The notes: a model not told the origin generated them from the sequence alone. Counted from the stretch's first letter, positions 1-9,556 are shown. The stretch: 64,000 nucleotides of DNA from Shewanella atlantica (GCF_003966265.1 NZ_RXNV01000002.1:736877-800876); one strand, 5' to 3'. Numbers and translations: made by a program.

Positions 1-80
1 CAGTGCCCGAAACTGTGGCGGTGGCGGCCTGTGCATTAGCATGAGTCTACCGCTTAACCTAAAATGCCCATCAGTCTAGT

Positions 81-134
81 GACTTAAGTTTAGGCACTTA
101 AATTTAGCGACTTCAGTAGAGACTTGAGTTTTGC
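81..134. repeat. degenerate short tandem repeat
   Basis: Four imperfect copies of a 12-15 bp unit follow each other, starting at 81 (GACTTAAGTTTAG), 94, 109 and 121 (GACTTGAGTTTTGC). The array lies downstream of the deformylase gene. It is one of several such arrays in the window. Bases 1-80 show nothing I can name. Confidence 0.45.
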
Positions 135-159
135 GCCCATAGTTTAAAGCTTGGGCGCA
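132..159. terminator. stem-loop downstream of peptide deformylase
   Basis: TGCGCCCA (132-139) pairs with TGGGCGCA (152-159) around a 12-base loop, 28 bases beyond the deformylase stop codon. There is no long T run on the minus strand, so it may be a terminator without a good tail or an RNA-stabilising hairpin. Confidence 0.45.
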
Positions 160-186
160 TTTCAAGATAAAACGACGGGCTCACGC

Positions 187-678
187 TTACTTATACTTGC
201 TAACCTTTTTTAAGGCTATCTGCTGTTTAAGCTTAGACAGGTGATCGGTAAACACCACGCCTTGAAGATGATCCATCTCATGCTGTATCACTATGGCCAG
301 GAAGGTATCGGTTTCAATCTCGAACGGTGTTCCGGTACGGTCCAGGGCTTTTATCTTAACTTTTTCACTTCGGGTGACTTTTGCTCTGTAACCGGGAATA
401 GACAAACAGCCCTCTTCACCGACAAAGTCCCCTTCGGCTTCTATGATTTCAGGGTTGATCAGAACTTGAGGCTGATCACGCTCCGGTGACAAGTCTATGA
501 CCAGAATGGCATGTAAACTGCCGACCTGAGTCGCAGCCAGACCAATACCGTCTTCGGTGTCATACATGGTGTCAAGCAGATCATCAATAAAGCCTTGTAC
601 CGATTCGATATCCTTAACAGGTTGAGCTTTTCTTTTTAAACGTTCATCGGGGATTGTCAGAATATCCAGTACAGCCAT
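187..678 (-). CDS. def: peptide deformylase
   Basis: Removes the formyl group from the N-terminal methionine of nascent proteins; a metal-dependent cytoplasmic hydrolase. All three family motifs are present in 163 residues: GIGLAATQ at 44-51, EEGCLS at 88-93 with the metal-binding Cys91, and QHEMDH at 132-137 with His133 and His137 as metal ligands and Glu134 as catalytic residue. The length is that of a short bacterial deformylase. It stands alone and is not followed by a methionyl-tRNA formyltransferase gene, so it may be a second deformylase of this genome rather than the def of the def-fmt operon. The family call is secure; the paralogue status is inference. Confidence 0.95.
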   Translation of the reverse strand: MAVLDILTIPDERLKRKAQPVKDIESVQGFIDDLLDTMYDTEDGIGLAATQVGSLHAILVIDLSPERDQPQVLINPEIIEAEGDFVGEEGCLSIPGYRAKVTRSEKVKIKALDRTGTPFEIETDTFLAIVIQHEMDHLQGVVFTDHLSKLKQQIALKKVSKYK

Positions 679-780
679 GGTAAAAAATCACATATTGAAA
701 AAATTTGGCGTCATTATGACCTAATTATCCTTAAAGGCAACTCTGGCTTAACTAAATATTCAGATAGTTGCCATCGATAT

Positions 781-1049
781 TATACCAATTCCATTAAATA
801 GTTGGTCATTCAGCGGGAATTAAAATCACTGTAGGTAAGTAAGTGGATTGTAGCTAATAGTTATTCTATATCGAAAACCACATACGCAGCATAAAGTGAT
901 TTTAAACCCGCACTATGTGAGCTTCTCAGGACTTCCACTACTGCGTTGCATAGTCTCAAAAGGGAATAACCATTTCTTCAACAATGCGCCTAGAATTGAA
1001 AGCCCTGAGACAGCTCTGAATTAATCACATATTTAATGGAACTGGTATT
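781..1049. repeat. MITE-like element with terminal inverted repeats
   Basis: A 269 bp stretch is bounded by TATACCAATTCCATTAAATA (781-800) and its near-perfect inverse at 1030-1049 (18 of 20 positions agree). Inside are further inverted pieces such as AAAATCACT and AGTGATTTTA. It has no reading frame. This fits a miniature inverted-repeat element or large folded repeat. It fills most of the 487-base gap between the deformylase and the carrier gene; I see no other feature in that gap. Confidence 0.6.
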
Positions 1050-1165
1050 ATCCATCAATATCAAAGCAGTTACTGTATTTGTCTACTCATATGGACAGCA
1101 CAACTTGTAATCATAGCGTTAAATCGCTAACATCGCTCCGAGTGTATACAATATACGGATTATAT

Positions 1166-2887
1166 ATGTCGCGAGTAGCACGTACGCCTTTACCGAAAAC
1201 CTTCTTCGTTGCTAATACGATGGAGATATTTGAACGCCTTGCCTGGTATGGTTTTTTTACCCTGTCGTCTCTCTATATGACCTCTCCGGCTCGTCAGGGA
1301 GGATTAGGTTTCAGCGAGCAAGAACGTGGACTTCTTCAGGGAATGATCCCTTTTTTCCTCTACCTCTTCCCGGTATTAACCGGGGCATTAGCCGACCGCT
1401 ATGGATATCGCAAGATGTTCTTAACCGCCTATCTCATCATGTGCCCAAGCTATTTTATTTTAGGACAGGTCGACTCATTCGCCGGCTTCTTTATCGCCTT
1501 TATGGGCGTCGCCCTGGGTGCAGCCTGTTTTAAGCCTGTTGTCACAGGCACTATTGCCCGCACGACCGATGAAACCAATCGAGGGCTGGGTTTCGGCATA
1601 TTCTATATGATGGTCAACATAGGTGGATTTCTGGGGCCCTTTATTGCCGGATACGTTCGGGCTATCAGCTGGGACTGGGTATTTATCATGTCGTCGTTCT
1701 GGATAGCGGTTAACTTCATCCCTGCTCTGCTTTTTTATAAAGAACCTACCGATCCCTGTGAGCAAAAAGGAAAACCCTTGAGGGCTGTGTTTGCTGATAT
1801 TCAGCAGGTTTTGGGTAATGTACGTTTTGCGATGCTATTTTTTGGAACCTTGATAATATTAATGTCTTATGGCGCAAAATGGCTATCTGGAGAAACGACA
1901 TTAATCATCTATTTTGTTTGGTTTATTGGCCACTTTCTGTGGGATATTAGTGCCAGCTCGAGCCGGAAAGCTCCCTGGTACAGACAGAAAATCAGCCTGG
2001 GTAATAAACCTTTCGTAATCTACCTTCTGATCTTGTCAGGTTTCTGGATGGTGTATCAGCAGATATTCATCACCTTGCCAATCTTTATTCGTGACTTTGT
2101 CGATACTTCAGATCTTGTTCTCATGTTGGCCCAATACCCTGATCTATTGTCCTTTTTAGCCCCTGTCGATGCTCACACACTACAAACTGAACTCGTCAGA
2201 CTCTCTCAGGCGGTTGCCACCAACGAGATTGATATCAATCAGGCCTATTTTGAACTGGTCCACTCTAAGATAATGGTTCCGGTAACCGAGTTGAATATCG
2301 GGTTAGCTGCCATCGCGCAAGATCCGTCAGCTGTCATCGATTATTCACAAAGCTGGATCGAGCAACACAGACAAGTAAACCCCGAGTACCTGATTGGACT
2401 GAACTTCCTATCAATTGTTCTGCTGCAAGTGATGATCAGTCGCTTCATCGAACGTTTTCAAGCTCTCCCCATTTTAGTTGCCGGTACCATTATCATATCC
2501 TTAGGTACGGCACTCGGTGGCGTTGCTCACGGAATGGTAATGGGCGGCTTTATGGTACTGACATCAATCCTGGTTTTCTCGATCGGCGAAATGGTTGCCT
2601 CACCAAAGAGTCAGGAGTACGTGGCCAGTTTCGCACCAAACGACAAGAAAGCCATGTTTATGGGCTATTACTTTGTCTCCTCTGCTATCGGTTTCTTACT
2701 TGCAGGCCCCCTGTCAGGCTATCTCTACGGGGAAGTGGCAAAGAGTGCCCATCGACCCGATCTGATGTGGTACATCATAGGAGGATTTGGTTTAGTTACC
2801 GCTTTAGGTTTGGTCCTGTTTCATAAGTTTGGTGCTATCAATTCGCAAGAAAATGTACAACAACATGAGACGGCAGAGGCGCTATAG
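1166..2887 (+). CDS. POT/MFS-type membrane transporter
   Basis: A 573-residue major facilitator protein of the inner membrane, most like the proton-dependent oligopeptide transporter (POT/PTR) branch. The ERLAWYG segment at residues 23-29 matches the ERxxYYG motif of POT carriers, and GALADRYGYRK at 73-83 is the MFS loop 2-3 motif. About twelve or more hydrophobic segments follow, with an extended hydrophilic stretch around 310-420 containing Gln- and Asp-rich sequence. The frame stays open to a TTG at 1079, but I prefer the ATG at 1166, where the conserved-looking MSRVARTP sequence begins; no ribosome site is convincing at either. The gene is monocistronic. The substrate is unknown; peptide uptake is a family-based guess. 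Confidence 0.8.
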   Translation: MSRVARTPLPKTFFVANTMEIFERLAWYGFFTLSSLYMTSPARQGGLGFSEQERGLLQGMIPFFLYLFPVLTGALADRYGYRKMFLTAYLIMCPSYFILGQVDSFAGFFIAFMGVALGAACFKPVVTGTIARTTDETNRGLGFGIFYMMVNIGGFLGPFIAGYVRAISWDWVFIMSSFWIAVNFIPALLFYKEPTDPCEQKGKPLRAVFADIQQVLGNVRFAMLFFGTLIILMSYGAKWLSGETTLIIYFVWFIGHFLWDISASSSRKAPWYRQKISLGNKPFVIYLLILSGFWMVYQQIFITLPIFIRDFVDTSDLVLMLAQYPDLLSFLAPVDAHTLQTELVRLSQAVATNEIDINQAYFELVHSKIMVPVTELNIGLAAIAQDPSAVIDYSQSWIEQHRQVNPEYLIGLNFLSIVLLQVMISRFIERFQALPILVAGTIIISLGTALGGVAHGMVMGGFMVLTSILVFSIGEMVASPKSQEYVASFAPNDKKAMFMGYYFVSSAIGFLLAGPLSGYLYGEVAKSAHRPDLMWYIIGGFGLVTALGLVLFHKFGAINSQENVQQHETAEAL

Positions 2888-2910
2888 CTAACTATTATCA
2901 ATTGGTATAT

Positions 2911-2959
2911 CGGACACTGATAATTAACACCTCTTATTGGCGTTAATTATCAGTGGCCG
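2911..2959. terminator. bidirectional stem-loop between convergent genes
   Basis: CACTGATAATTAAC (2915-2928) is perfectly complementary to GTTAATTATCAGTG (2942-2955), with CGG/CCG pairs outside it. It separates the rightward transporter from the leftward outer-membrane gene and probably ends transcription from both sides. Confidence 0.65.
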
Positions 2960-2994
2960 AATCCTGGCTATTACAATGAATGACCATACTTCAA

Positions 2995-3690
2995 TCAAAA
3001 TTGAGATTGTACGGCGATGCCCCACTTCGTCTCCTCTTCACTGAAGTTCTCATATTGATTGGATTCATAACGATATCGGATCTCCCAGGACCAGCGCTCA
3101 GTCACGCGGTACCCAAGTGATAGCCAGGCGTGAGTCTCATAACGCTCACTGCCATCGATTGCAGCACTGCCCTGTGCAACTAAGGTGTTGTACCACCTGT
3201 CGCTCCATGGTTTGAGAACAGTTACACTGGCGTTTGCCGTGATACTGTCACTATTGGGGTTATCTTTCACACTCAGGTAATTTGCCCCTAACTCAGTAAA
3301 AATGGCGCTATCCATCCAGCCATTAAATTCGCTGATAACGCCAAGTTGATATTGGTAATGGTTAAAGCGACCTATTTCCGTATCTGTTTTTCCATGTTTA
3401 ATCGACGCGCTTAAATTCCAGTTACTCAACGCGCTTTGAGGAGAATAGAGATAAGCGAGGTGCCACTTATCCCCACCAAAATTTGAATTTAATTCAATTT
3501 TTTGGCTCTCACCACCTAATCGACCCGCGACTTTAAGGACGTCGGCATCGAAACCAGCACCTAAGGTGCTGGTTAAATTGAGTGGATCGGCAATATGACG
3601 GATGGTTTGCGCATTTACTGCACTGGAGAGGCAGAGAAAAATGAGGGTTACGGACAGTCCCCCCTTATTATTGAAATACATTGCTAACAC
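2995..3690 (-). CDS. predicted outer-membrane beta-barrel protein
   Basis: A 231-residue exported protein that I do not recognise. A signal peptide is visible: a hydrophobic run around residues 13-24 ending in SAVNA, a normal signal peptidase I site. The mature part has no hydrophobic helices, alternates polar and aromatic residues as in beta strands, and ends in ...VQSQF, a terminal phenylalanine typical of barrels recognised by the BAM complex. The last third (YETHAW, GYRVTERWSWEIRYRYES) looks like paired barrel strands. It could be a small porin-like or YaiO/DUF481-like barrel, but no family motif is certain. ATG codons at residues 1 and 4 are both possible starts. Confidence 0.7.
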   Translation of the reverse strand: MLAMYFNNKGGLSVTLIFLCLSSAVNAQTIRHIADPLNLTSTLGAGFDADVLKVAGRLGGESQKIELNSNFGGDKWHLAYLYSPQSALSNWNLSASIKHGKTDTEIGRFNHYQYQLGVISEFNGWMDSAIFTELGANYLSVKDNPNSDSITANASVTVLKPWSDRWYNTLVAQGSAAIDGSERYETHAWLSLGYRVTERWSWEIRYRYESNQYENFSEEETKWGIAVQSQF

Positions 3691-3895
3691 CGGAAAAAAA
3701 TATCATTATCACAGTCAAAGTAAGGCCGCTCAACATACTTTACAAATAATTACAACACCTTAGCTAGTGCGCAACATGCAAGCCAAATACAAACAAAGGT
3801 ATCAAGTGGTATCAGCTTTCGGCATGTATTCTGGCCTGTTTCATTTTTAGAGGATAAGATAATCAGGTGAGTATCTGAAATTAAATGGAGCAGCG

Positions 3896-4249
3896 GTGAC
3901 TGAACAGAAATCTTTCTCACCGATGGAGAAGATCTGGTTTATCGTAGGGATGATCCCTGAGGGCACAGTAACTTCATACGGAAAAGTTGCCGATCTGGCA
4001 GGTTTACCGGGAAGAGCCCGATATGTATCTAAGGCACTAAAATCAGCGCCACAAGCGATGAATTTGCCTTGGTTCAGGGTAATTAACAGTCAAGGACGAA
4101 TATCTTTTAAAGAAACCTCACAACCCTATCAGGAGCAGATGGAACTGCTTAGGCTCGAAGGTGTTGAGGTTATTCGTGGAAAAATTAAATTACAAGACTA
4201 TGAGTGGCAACCTGATATTGCAACCTTAGTTCTAGCGATTCCATTTTAA
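3896..4249 (+). CDS. alkyltransferase-like (ATL) DNA-binding protein
   Basis: A 117-residue protein made only of the DNA-binding domain of O6-methylguanine-DNA methyltransferases. The helix-turn-helix and the arginine-finger region are present (TSYGKVADLAGLPGRARYV at 26-44). The acceptor site that reads PCHRV in true methyltransferases reads PWFRV at 58-62: the active cysteine is replaced by Trp59. This defines ATL proteins (E. coli YbaZ type), which bind O6-alkylguanine without repairing it and hand the lesion to nucleotide excision repair. The start is GTG at 3896, with GGAG at 3887-3890. It is not in an operon. The His of PCHRV is also changed (Phe60), which is less common than PWHRV. Confidence 0.88.
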   Translation: MTEQKSFSPMEKIWFIVGMIPEGTVTSYGKVADLAGLPGRARYVSKALKSAPQAMNLPWFRVINSQGRISFKETSQPYQEQMELLRLEGVEVIRGKIKLQDYEWQPDIATLVLAIPF

Positions 4250-4458
4250 GCGCTATGGTCCCAAAAGATAAAGCCGCTCCTCACTTGAATTGGAGATATA
4301 CCCAAAACACTTAAAAATCCTGGGTTCAGCATGTCGAGAAGAGACAGAGTTCAGTGAACTGAAAAGGATTAAACTTGTCTGATTATCAAGGTTAGTAAAA
4401 TATTGCTATGCTCATACTTGAATGAGTATGTTGAAAAATCTGTTTTAAGGAGCTCTCA

Positions 4459-5226
4459 TTGTCTATCGGTAAACGACTCGTACTGGCAACGAATTTATTA
4501 TGCTTTAGTTTTTTGCTAAGCGCAGAGCCCGGGCCTCTGACGCCACATACGGCAGAATATCAGGTCAATTATGGCAGCATCGAACTGGGCAAAGCCAGGT
4601 ACCAACTGCCAAGTGCCGAGGGAAACCTATATCACTACCGTTTCGATAGTGACTTAAGTTTGTTAGTACTCTCCGACAAGAGAAGTATGTTCAGTGACTT
4701 CACCTTGAACAATCAACAGCTTACCCCCATGCGCTATACCCATAACCGTAAAGGCACGGGTCCAAGTTATCAAGAGCAGGCGGCATTTGCCAAGGGGCAA
4801 GAGGTGGTTCACAGTCGCTATAAAGATGAAAGAGCAAAGCTGCCCTACACAGACATCTTATATGATCCCTTAATGGTACAACTGCAATTTCGTCTCGACT
4901 TAGCTCAGGGTAAGAAAGAGTTACATTACGTCATGGTGAAAAGCGGAGAGCTCGATGAGTACGGCTTTAAAGTCGTCGGAAAAGAGAGAATGAACATTGA
5001 AAGTGGCAGTTATGAAACCATCAAGATCGAAGTGATCAGGGATAACACAAAAAGACAGACATTCTTTTGGATGGCGCCGGATTTAGGTTTCCTTCCGATA
5101 CGCCTGACTCACTTCGAAAAGGGTAGCAAGCAACTCGATATTAAACTACTCAGTTATCAATTCAGTCAAGAGCAACAAACCGTCAACACTGAGCCCATGA
5201 GCTCCAAGGTTATCACGCCACTATAA
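4459..5226 (+). CDS. DUF3108 family periplasmic protein
   Basis: A 255-residue protein with an N-terminal signal peptide (hydrophobic residues about 8-21, cleavage near LLSAEP). The body matches the DUF3108 pattern: an early HTAEYQVNYG strand, a central YDPLMVQLQFRLDLAQG segment, then YEVKVV-like GEL-EYGFKVVGKE and a C-terminal FFWMAPDLGFLPIRLTHFEKG motif, the last being the most characteristic part. Function is not known; members are periplasmic and often sit in cell-envelope contexts. The start is TTG at 4459, chosen because AAGGAG lies at 4447-4452 with a 6-base spacer. The gene is single and ends in front of a strong palindrome. Confidence 0.8.
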   Translation: MSIGKRLVLATNLLCFSFLLSAEPGPLTPHTAEYQVNYGSIELGKARYQLPSAEGNLYHYRFDSDLSLLVLSDKRSMFSDFTLNNQQLTPMRYTHNRKGTGPSYQEQAAFAKGQEVVHSRYKDERAKLPYTDILYDPLMVQLQFRLDLAQGKKELHYVMVKSGELDEYGFKVVGKERMNIESGSYETIKIEVIRDNTKRQTFFWMAPDLGFLPIRLTHFEKGSKQLDIKLLSYQFSQEQQTVNTEPMSSKVITPL

Positions 5227-5228
5227 TT

Positions 5229-5268
5229 TATCATGTTGTATCGCCAATATTGGCGGTGCAACATGATA
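5229..5268. terminator. stem-loop between convergent genes
   Basis: TATCATGTTG (5229-5238) pairs with CAACATGATA (5259-5268), and TCGCC/GGCGG continue the stem inside. It lies just past the DUF3108 gene stop and upstream of the convergent YciI-like gene. No T run follows on the plus strand. Confidence 0.6.
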
Positions 5269-5298
5269 AGGCGCGATCAATTTCAGTTTGAATACCAA

Positions 5299-5628
5299 TT
5301 AGGTCGCACTATTAATTGAACATTCTCTTTCCGACCAAAATGCAACTCTAAAGGGATACAACACCGCCTTCATCACTCCTTTCGCAACTGCAGGGTCCTT
5401 CTGCATTATTGCTGTAGCCGATGACTCAGAATCAACTTCAAGAATCACGATCCCAAAAGTACTTTCATCCTGAGTAAGAGTACGGCCGGCCATCAATACA
5501 AGTTTATCCTCATTTAAGCGTTGCAGATAATGAAAATGCTCCTCGATAGCTAACGCTTCCTGTTCATCAGGCCCTTCAGACAGCATCTCAACTCTGGTTG
5601 GGCGCAATTGATAGATAAATTGATTCAT
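5299..5628 (-). CDS. YciI-like (YCII) domain protein
   Basis: A 109-residue cytoplasmic protein of the YCII superfamily, which has a ferredoxin-like fold. The family core is visible as an early LRPTRVEMLSEGPD strand, the EHFHYLQRLNEDKLVLMAGRTL helix-strand unit with a central His, and a C-terminal AKGVMKAVLYPFRVAF segment resembling the DP(Y/F)...AGL... end of the domain. Most YCII proteins have no proven reaction; some relatives are muconolactone- or dehydrochlorinase-like. It is monocistronic, in the same direction as the next two small genes but separated by about 100 bases. Confidence 0.75.
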   Translation of the reverse strand: MNQFIYQLRPTRVEMLSEGPDEQEALAIEEHFHYLQRLNEDKLVLMAGRTLTQDESTFGIVILEVDSESSATAIMQKDPAVAKGVMKAVLYPFRVAFWSERECSINSAT

Positions 5629-5735
5629 TGAATATCCGAAAACCCCGGTTAAATAAAAACTTATCGCGTCTAGTAACGCGCCTTAGATAGATAGCAAGTA
5701 AGAATCCAGTTCAAGAATAGCAAAATACTAAGGCG

Positions 5736-5993
5736 CTATATGCATGCATCGAGCGTAGAGTTAGTGAACAGTTCAAACTCTGCCGGCCAAAGAAAAAGCG
5801 TATGAAACCGTATACCATGCTCAAAGGGTTTAGATATTTGCACACACTCATACTCTATCGACTCAACGATAAAGCTCTCTCCCAACATAGTAGAAACTTC
5901 TTTGAGCTGCTGCGCATCGTAAGCGACATCGGGTAATTGAAGTAGCCTTACGACGTCACCAACAATCACCTCATCTCCATTTTTATCTCTCAT
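5736..5993 (-). CDS. small conserved-type hypothetical protein
   Basis: An 85-residue acidic cytoplasmic protein that I do not recognise. The N-terminus (MRDKNGDEVIVGDVVRLLQL) looks like the first strands of a small beta-barrel such as an SH3- or KOW-like fold, as found in proteins beginning 'kDkdGkeIkvGDvVrv'. The rest alternates short strands and has no signal peptide or membrane segment. It ends 29 bases before the start of the amidotransferase gene on the same strand, so it probably shares its message as the downstream gene. Function unknown. Confidence 0.6.
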   Translation of the reverse strand: MRDKNGDEVIVGDVVRLLQLPDVAYDAQQLKEVSTMLGESFIVESIEYECVQISKPFEHGIRFHTLFLWPAEFELFTNSTLDACI

Positions 5994-6022
5994 GGCTCAA
6001 ATAGCTTTTCGATGAGACTCAA

Positions 6023-6802
6023 TCACTGAGCATCTATCAGCTCGCCTTTACAAAACAGCTTCCACTCCCCGGCAGATAAGATGTGCCAATGTTCATTATT
6101 GGTTAATGGCCTGGTGGCTATGACTGTGACAATATCATTTGCCGTCGTCTCTTTATCGAAATCGATAACCACATCTGTGTCTATGAGTCGAGCCTTACCA
6201 AACGGTGCCTTACGTGTGATATAGCACAAGTTATTGCTGCAATAGCTCATCAAATGATCGCCATCACTTAAGATCATATTGAACACACCTAGGGCACGGA
6301 TCTCATCGGCAAGCTTAGCAATGTAATGATAAACAAGTGTAATATCCTCGGGTTCGTTGTCCCCGAATTTTTCTACGATCTTTTCTAGTAACCAACAAAA
6401 AGCGAGTTCACTATCAGTATCGCCAACTGGCTGATACCTTGAAACCTTAAATTTATCCTGATATTCGCTCAGCTGACCATTATGTGCATAGGTCCAATAC
6501 CTTCCCCATAACTCACGCGTAAAGGGGTGGGTATTTTCAAGAGAAACGCAGCCTCGATTGGCTTGGCGGATATGGCTCACCACCACCTCACTCTTGATAG
6601 GGTAGGATTGGATCAGCTTCGCAATATGAGACTCGCTGCTTGGGCAGGCATCTTTAAAAGTACGACTCCCTTTTCCCTCATAAAAGGTGATCCCCCAACC
6701 ATCAACATGAGGGCCTGTGACACCGCCTCTTTGAGCCAGGCCGGTAAAGCTAAAAACAATATCTGTCGGCACATTGGCACTCATCGCCAGTAGTTCACAC
6801 AT
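6023..6802 (-). CDS. class II glutamine amidotransferase (YafJ-like)
   Basis: A 259-residue protein of the stand-alone GATase class II family, whose members hydrolyse glutamine with an N-terminal cysteine nucleophile. The protein begins Met-Cys-Glu-Leu-Leu; removal of Met exposes Cys2. Other family signatures are RGGVTGPHVDGWGITFY (about 25-41), the SHIRQANRGCVSLENTHPF segment around 95-115 and YAHNGQLS, which forms the glutamine-binding site. E. coli YafJ has the same layout; its acceptor substrate is unknown. The start ATG directly precedes the essential Cys, so it is certain. The 85-residue gene follows downstream with a 29-base gap. Confidence 0.88.
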   Translation of the reverse strand: MCELLAMSANVPTDIVFSFTGLAQRGGVTGPHVDGWGITFYEGKGSRTFKDACPSSESHIAKLIQSYPIKSEVVVSHIRQANRGCVSLENTHPFTRELWGRYWTYAHNGQLSEYQDKFKVSRYQPVGDTDSELAFCWLLEKIVEKFGDNEPEDITLVYHYIAKLADEIRALGVFNMILSDGDHLMSYCSNNLCYITRKAPFGKARLIDTDVVIDFDKETTANDIVTVIATRPLTNNEHWHILSAGEWKLFCKGELIDAQ

Positions 6803-6886
6803 TCATACGCCCTATTCATCACTATCTACAATAATTCTATTCTAATACCATGAAACTAAAAGTGGAATTGGGAGTTTAAATAATTA

Positions 6887-6904
6887 TTTAAACGTTTGTT
6901 TGAA
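6887..6904 (+). promoter_or_regulatory. candidate PsrA-type operator upstream of fadE
   Basis: TTTAAAC (6887-6893), 4 bases, GTTTGAA (6898-6904): an inverted repeat with one mismatch, about 140 bases before the fadE start. PsrA, the fatty-acid-responsive repressor of Shewanella and Pseudomonas, is known to bind AAAC...GTTT palindromes in front of fad genes. The match is by eye. Confidence 0.45.
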
Positions 6905-7040
6905 ATAATACTTGTATTAAGTCACACATAGGGTTAAATTTTATGCGACACAGGTCTGACCACAACCTATAATTGTGATTACGATCAACAAACTTTTGAC
7001 CTCTGGTCAATACTCAGGTCGCATTTTAAGGAGAATAACA

Positions 7041-9488
7041 GTGACTACCCTACTTTGGATCCTTGCGATGCTTTTTACATTAGGCGCTTTGGCCTATTTA
7101 AGAGTATCTCTGCTTACATCAAGCATCATCGCCGCTGTCGTCATGGCAGTCGGTTCAGCAACTGAAGTTATTAGTCCCCTTGTGTGGATTATCTTTTTAG
7201 CTATCGCGCTTCCCCTAAACATCAGTGCATTTCGAAAAAACTATCTGACAAGACCTCTGTTAAAACTCTACCGCGGCATCATGCCAGAGATGTCTTCTAC
7301 TGAAAAAGAAGCTATCGAAGCGGGTACAACCTGGTGGGATGCGGACCTTTTTGCAGGTAAGCCTGATTGGAAAAAACTTCATAACTACCCTACGGCCAGA
7401 TTGAGTGCCGAAGAGCAAGCTTTCCTGGATGGTCCGGTCGAAGAAGTGTGTAAAATGGTCAACCAACATCAGGTATCCCATCAACTTGGCGATCTACCTG
7501 AAGAAGTCTGGCAGTACCTGAAAGATCACGGCTTCTTCGCAATGATCATCAAGAAAAAGTATGGTGGTCTTCAGTATTCCGCCTACGCGCAATCTCGCGT
7601 TCTGCAAAAACTTGCCGGGGTCAGCAGTGAATTGGCTTCAACGGTTGGCGTACCAAACTCTTTAGGTCCTGGCGAGCTGCTCCAACACTACGGTACCCCA
7701 GCCCAGCAAGACCATTATCTGCCAAGACTCGCTAAAGGTCTCGAAGTTCCTTGTTTTGCCCTAACCAGCCCGGAAGCAGGCAGCGATGCCGGTGCCATTC
7801 CTGATTTTGGTATCGTCTGTAAAGGTGAGTGGGAAGGTGAAGAAGTTTTAGGTATGAAGTTAACCTGGAACAAACGCTACATCACCCTGGCGCCAACAGC
7901 TACAGTACTTGGACTCGCATTTAAACTACAGGATCCTGATCACCTGATGGGTGATAAAGAGGAACTTGGCATCACCTGTGCGCTCGTTCCAACGAATATT
8001 AAAGGGGTTGAGGCCGGTCGTCGTCACTTCCCACTAAACTGTATGTTCCAAAATGGACCAACTAAAGGTAAAGACGTTTTCGTTCCATTGAGCTTCATCA
8101 TCGGCGGGCCGGAGATGGCGGGACAAGGTTGGCGCATGCTGGTTGAATGTCTATCTGTTGGTCGTGGTATCACTCTTCCTTCAAACTCTGCCGGTGGTGT
8201 TAAAACCGCTGCCGTGGCGACCGGGGCATATGCCCGTATTCGTCGTCAATTCAAGCTACCTATCGGTAAACTCGAAGGTATCGAAGAGCCTATGGCTCGG
8301 ATCGGTGGTAACGCTTACCTGATGGATGCAGTAACAACCTTAACCACTACGGGTATCGATTTAGGTGAAAAACCTTCGGTGATCTCAGCCATCGTTAAGT
8401 TCCACCTGACCGATAGAATGCAAAAATGTGTTATCGACGCGATGGATATCCATGGTGGTAAAGGCGTATGTTTAGGCCCGAATAACTATCTCGGCCGTGG
8501 CTACCAAGCGGCGCCGATTGCTATTACTGTTGAGGGTGCAAACATCTTGACCCGCTCGATGATCATCTATGGCCAAGGGGCTATTCGTTGTCATCCTTAT
8601 GTATTGGCAGAGATGGAGTCGGCATTCGATTCTGATAGCAATAGAGGTCTGACCGACTTTGATTCGGCTCTGTTTGGACATATCGGATTCACAACCAGTA
8701 ACCTGGTTCGCAGTTTCTGGCTGGGTCTTACCTCAAGCCGTTTCTCAAACTCTCCATATTCTGATAAGACAAAACGTTACTATCAGCATATGAACCGTTT
8801 CAGTGCTAACCTGGCTCTGCTCTCTGATCTGGCCATGGCAACACTGGGTGGCGGATTGAAACGTAAGGAGCGCATCTCGGCTCGACTCGGCGATCTATTG
8901 AGTCAGCTATACCTGGCGTCGGCGACACTTAAGCGTTATCAAGACGACGGACGTCAAACAGAAGATCTGGCACTTGTACAATGGGCCGTTGAAGATTGTC
9001 TGTATAAGCTCCAGGATTCCCTCGATGACCTGTTAGATAACTTCCCCATGGGTCTGGGTCATGTCTTACGCCTGGTTATCTTCCCATTTGGCCGCCCGCT
9101 AAAACGCCCGAGTGACGTGCTGGACCATAAAGTCGCTAAGATTATGCAGACACCTTGCGCAAGTCGTGATCGTCTTGGTAAAGGTCAATTCTGGACTGCA
9201 TGTGAAAACAATGCCGTTGGTGTTCAAGAGCAGACGTTTAAGGACATTCTCGCTTGTGAACCTCTGTATGACAAAGTGTGTAAAGCCGCGGGTAAACGTC
9301 TCCCATTCATGTGGCTGGACAAGATAGCTGCCGAAGGAAAGGCACTGGGTGTCTTGAGCGAAGATGAAGTTGACTTGCTTGAACGTGCAGAGATTGGCCG
9401 TATGAAATCAATTAACGTTGATGACTTCGATTCTGACGAGTTACGTGCTTTCACTGTCACAACCCCGAGTCATGAGCAGGCGGCTTAA
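7041..9488 (+). CDS. fadE: acyl-CoA dehydrogenase FadE
   Basis: First step of fatty acid beta-oxidation: FAD-dependent oxidation of acyl-CoA to trans-2-enoyl-CoA. From the GTG at 7041 the protein has 815 residues, the length of E. coli FadE (814), with two N-terminal membrane segments (about 2-22 and 30-60) that anchor it to the inner membrane. The central domain shows the acyl-CoA dehydrogenase signatures [18 protein letters not shown] and, later, [20 protein letters not shown]. An upstream GTG at 6975 would add 22 residues, but AAGGAG at 7028-7033 sits 7 bases before 7041 and decides the start. A PsrA-like palindrome lies upstream and a strong terminator follows. Confidence 0.95.
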   Translation: MTTLLWILAMLFTLGALAYLRVSLLTSSIIAAVVMAVGSATEVISPLVWIIFLAIALPLNISAFRKNYLTRPLLKLYRGIMPEMSSTEKEAIEAGTTWWDADLFAGKPDWKKLHNYPTARLSAEEQAFLDGPVEEVCKMVNQHQVSHQLGDLPEEVWQYLKDHGFFAMIIKKKYGGLQYSAYAQSRVLQKLAGVSSELASTVGVPNSLGPGELLQHYGTPAQQDHYLPRLAKGLEVPCFALTSPEAGSDAGAIPDFGIVCKGEWEGEEVLGMKLTWNKRYITLAPTATVLGLAFKLQDPDHLMGDKEELGITCALVPTNIKGVEAGRRHFPLNCMFQNGPTKGKDVFVPLSFIIGGPEMAGQGWRMLVECLSVGRGITLPSNSAGGVKTAAVATGAYARIRRQFKLPIGKLEGIEEPMARIGGNAYLMDAVTTLTTTGIDLGEKPSVISAIVKFHLTDRMQKCVIDAMDIHGGKGVCLGPNNYLGRGYQAAPIAITVEGANILTRSMIIYGQGAIRCHPYVLAEMESAFDSDSNRGLTDFDSALFGHIGFTTSNLVRSFWLGLTSSRFSNSPYSDKTKRYYQHMNRFSANLALLSDLAMATLGGGLKRKERISARLGDLLSQLYLASATLKRYQDDGRQTEDLALVQWAVEDCLYKLQDSLDDLLDNFPMGLGHVLRLVIFPFGRPLKRPSDVLDHKVAKIMQTPCASRDRLGKGQFWTACENNAVGVQEQTFKDILACEPLYDKVCKAAGKRLPFMWLDKIAAEGKALGVLSEDEVDLLERAEIGRMKSINVDDFDSDELRAFTVTTPSHEQAA

Positions 9489-9529
9489 CCGTTAATGCCC
9501 TGCATTAAGATGTAATAAGTAAAACAATT

Positions 9530-9556
9530 GAAGGAGGCGAAAGCCTCCTTCTTCTT
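9530..9556 (+). terminator. rho-independent terminator of fadE
   Basis: A perfect 9-bp stem, GAAGGAGGC (9530-9538) with GCCTCCTTC (9543-9551), closed by a GAAA tetraloop and followed by a T-rich tail. Confidence 0.9.
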
